Shown here: positions 62,636 to 64,000 of the stretch, piece by piece | Numbering within the stretch: position 1 is the stretch's first letter | Layout: each line of letters begins with the position of its first letter | Source: Halocaridina rubra | Taxonomy: Eukaryota > Arthropoda > Malacostraca > Decapoda > Atyidae | DNA length: 64,000 bases | Direction of reading: 5' to 3' | Assembly (NCBI GenBank): GCA_037179515.1 | Contig: JAXCGZ010011610.1 | Coordinates: 1-64,000 of the forward strand | Translations under genes and position numbers: made by a program | The notes under the pieces: model-generated | What the model saw: only the letters and a program-made list of their open reading frames with translations | What the model was told of the DNA's origin: nothing | Database searches by the model: none

Positions 62636-63277
62636 GTTTTTTTTTTTACTTTCAACTCTCACTGAAAAGCAACTCAAATCTAAGTTGAAGACTGCCTGAA
62701 AAGGTATGCACTCAACCCTAAATTTAAAGGAATAATGGGGGATGGACCTTGGTCAATTAAATCTGATCGTCCATTGTTTCCAGTGGGGGTCTTTAGTGGC
62801 AACAAGTACTTAATGAAAAGAAGAAGAATAATGCTTTTAAGCAAGCACAACATCCAATGTGACAATGTAAAATACGTATACTGTACACTCCAAATATAAT
62901 AAATTCTTTTTTTTTTTTTTTTTTGGAGAGAGAGAGAGAGAGAGAGAGAGAAACTGACTGATGCTGTGATATGCAATAAAATTTATAAAAAAAAGAACTG
63001 GACTGTAAAAAAAAAAAAAAAAAGGGCAATTGCTACCACAAACAGTTTAAAGCCAAATACAAATTCCTCAAATTTCCAAACGTCCCAAAATAATAATTTT
63101 TGCTCAAATAAATACATATTAAGACAGAGAGAAAAGAACACTCAATGTTTGCTTGAAAAAGTAAGAGCCTCGGACTACACCAACTATCTGTTGGAGTTGC
63201 AACTGCCGTTTTAACTTGATATCCAATAATTATCTAATACCACGCATTATATAATAGCCTAGTTAATATTTATGGGA
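62636..63277. other. Spacer between the two pogo-type copies
   Basis: Contains poly(T) at 62,908-62,924, (GA)n at 62,929-62,951 and poly(A) at 63,007-63,023. A short plus-strand frame ending at 63,214 reads LEKVRASDYTNYLLELQLP (see findings). Confidence 0.5.
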
Positions 63278-63279
63278 TA

Positions 63280-64000
63280 CAGTGTTACCCCAGTTATTCG
63301 CGCTTCCTGGTTCGCTTTCTCACTGTATCGCGTTTTTGTTTTTGATAAATTATTATTTTATTTCATGGGTATATGCAAAAATATTAAAAAAAAAAAAATT
63401 CTCAGTATTTTCATTTTTTTTTAATTGAAAAAAACATACTTCATTTTCTAATTGATAAAAAAAAATTATTTCCCAGCCTACGAATAATAAAACAGTAAAA
63501 AATAGTAAAAAACATAACGGTAGATAGATAGATACGTTTATTGACCACCTCTTTTGAAAAGTACAGTATAATCTTTACAAAAGGAATATTTGGTCCAAAT
63601 TACAGTGAATAAATACAATAGATTTTGTACAATCATCAAATAAGTAGATGAATTTTAAATTAATATACATTGTACTAATAACTGAATGATATACGTACGT
63701 ACAGTATAACTCACAGTCTTGCATCATACGAAATAGTGTTCGATAGTGTACAATGTATTGGGGTCGCAGCTACGTGAGCTAGCATATATATTTATATTTC
63801 CAGTAGTTTCATGATTTTATTGATAAAAAAAAACGTATTTATTAGCCTAAGAAAAATAAAACAGTAAAAAACATAAATACTAACAGTTTTGCAACATGTA
63901 AAATACGATACCGCTATCAGCGTTTTGGACAAAGACTCGTTCAGTCTAACTCACGTTTTGCTTGTGTTCGATAGCGTACAATGTATTGGGGTCGAAGCTA
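63280..64000. mobile_element. pogo/Tigger-type element, copy 2 (cut by window end)
   Basis: Begins CAGTGTTACCCCAGTTATTCG after a TA and follows copy 1 in the same order and orientation: GGTTCGC.TTCTCAC.GTATCG, the poly(A)/(TAGA)n part near 63,520, and the GTACGTACAGTATAACTCAC sub-repeat near 63,695. The window ends inside it. Confidence 0.87.

Overview
This is a eukaryotic nuclear window: two genes with GT-AG introns, AT-rich non-coding DNA, long (TA)n/(CT)n/(CA)n microsatellites and very dense transposons. The LINE types (CR1-like elements with an AATTAGGTAATCAC tail repeat, RTE-like, L2/Crack-like and jockey-like), tRNA-derived SINEs and heavy (TA)n content suggest an arthropod, most likely a decapod crustacean. 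That is inference; the sequence contains no species marker.

Two host genes lie on the minus strand. (1) Positions 4,733-11,755 hold six spliced exons of an inositol polyphosphate 5-phosphatase (INPP5K/INPP5J type). They encode almost the whole catalytic domain with all its signature motifs. The 5' end and any C-terminal SKICH domain are not seen. (2) Positions 56,960-60,221 hold five exons, with the stop codon, of a C6orf136-like DUF2358 protein; its 5' end lies upstream of 60,221. Exon phases agree across every junction in both genes.

Most of the rest is a stack of transposons that can be ordered by insertion. 1-3,138: a CR1-like LINE with an uninterrupted 940-codon ORF2. 13,497-24,535: an RTE-like LINE ('LINE2', minus) split by a plus-strand L2/Crack-like LINE (14,517-19,088, duplicated CCACCA) and by a minus-strand RTE LINE (19,513-22,564, 15-bp duplication). 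26,700-42,838: a five-level nest. A CR1 is split by a Gypsy element; the Gypsy 5' LTR is split by a LINE2; that LINE2 is split by further CR1 copies; one of those holds a 910-bp solo LTR. 42,838-46,322: three more CR1 copies joined head to tail. 46,878-48,930: an old CR1 split by an 801-bp solo LTR.

The right side holds a decayed coding region of unknown origin (49,620-51,130) split by a hAT remnant with a perfect 8-bp target duplication, a tandem array of tRNA-like units of about 265 bp (51,380-53,890) split by a jockey-like LINE, and two same-orientation copies of a pogo/Tigger-type terminal-inverted-repeat element with internal tandem repeats (60,996-62,633 and 63,280 to the window end). 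No rRNA, functional tRNA or CRISPR array was seen.
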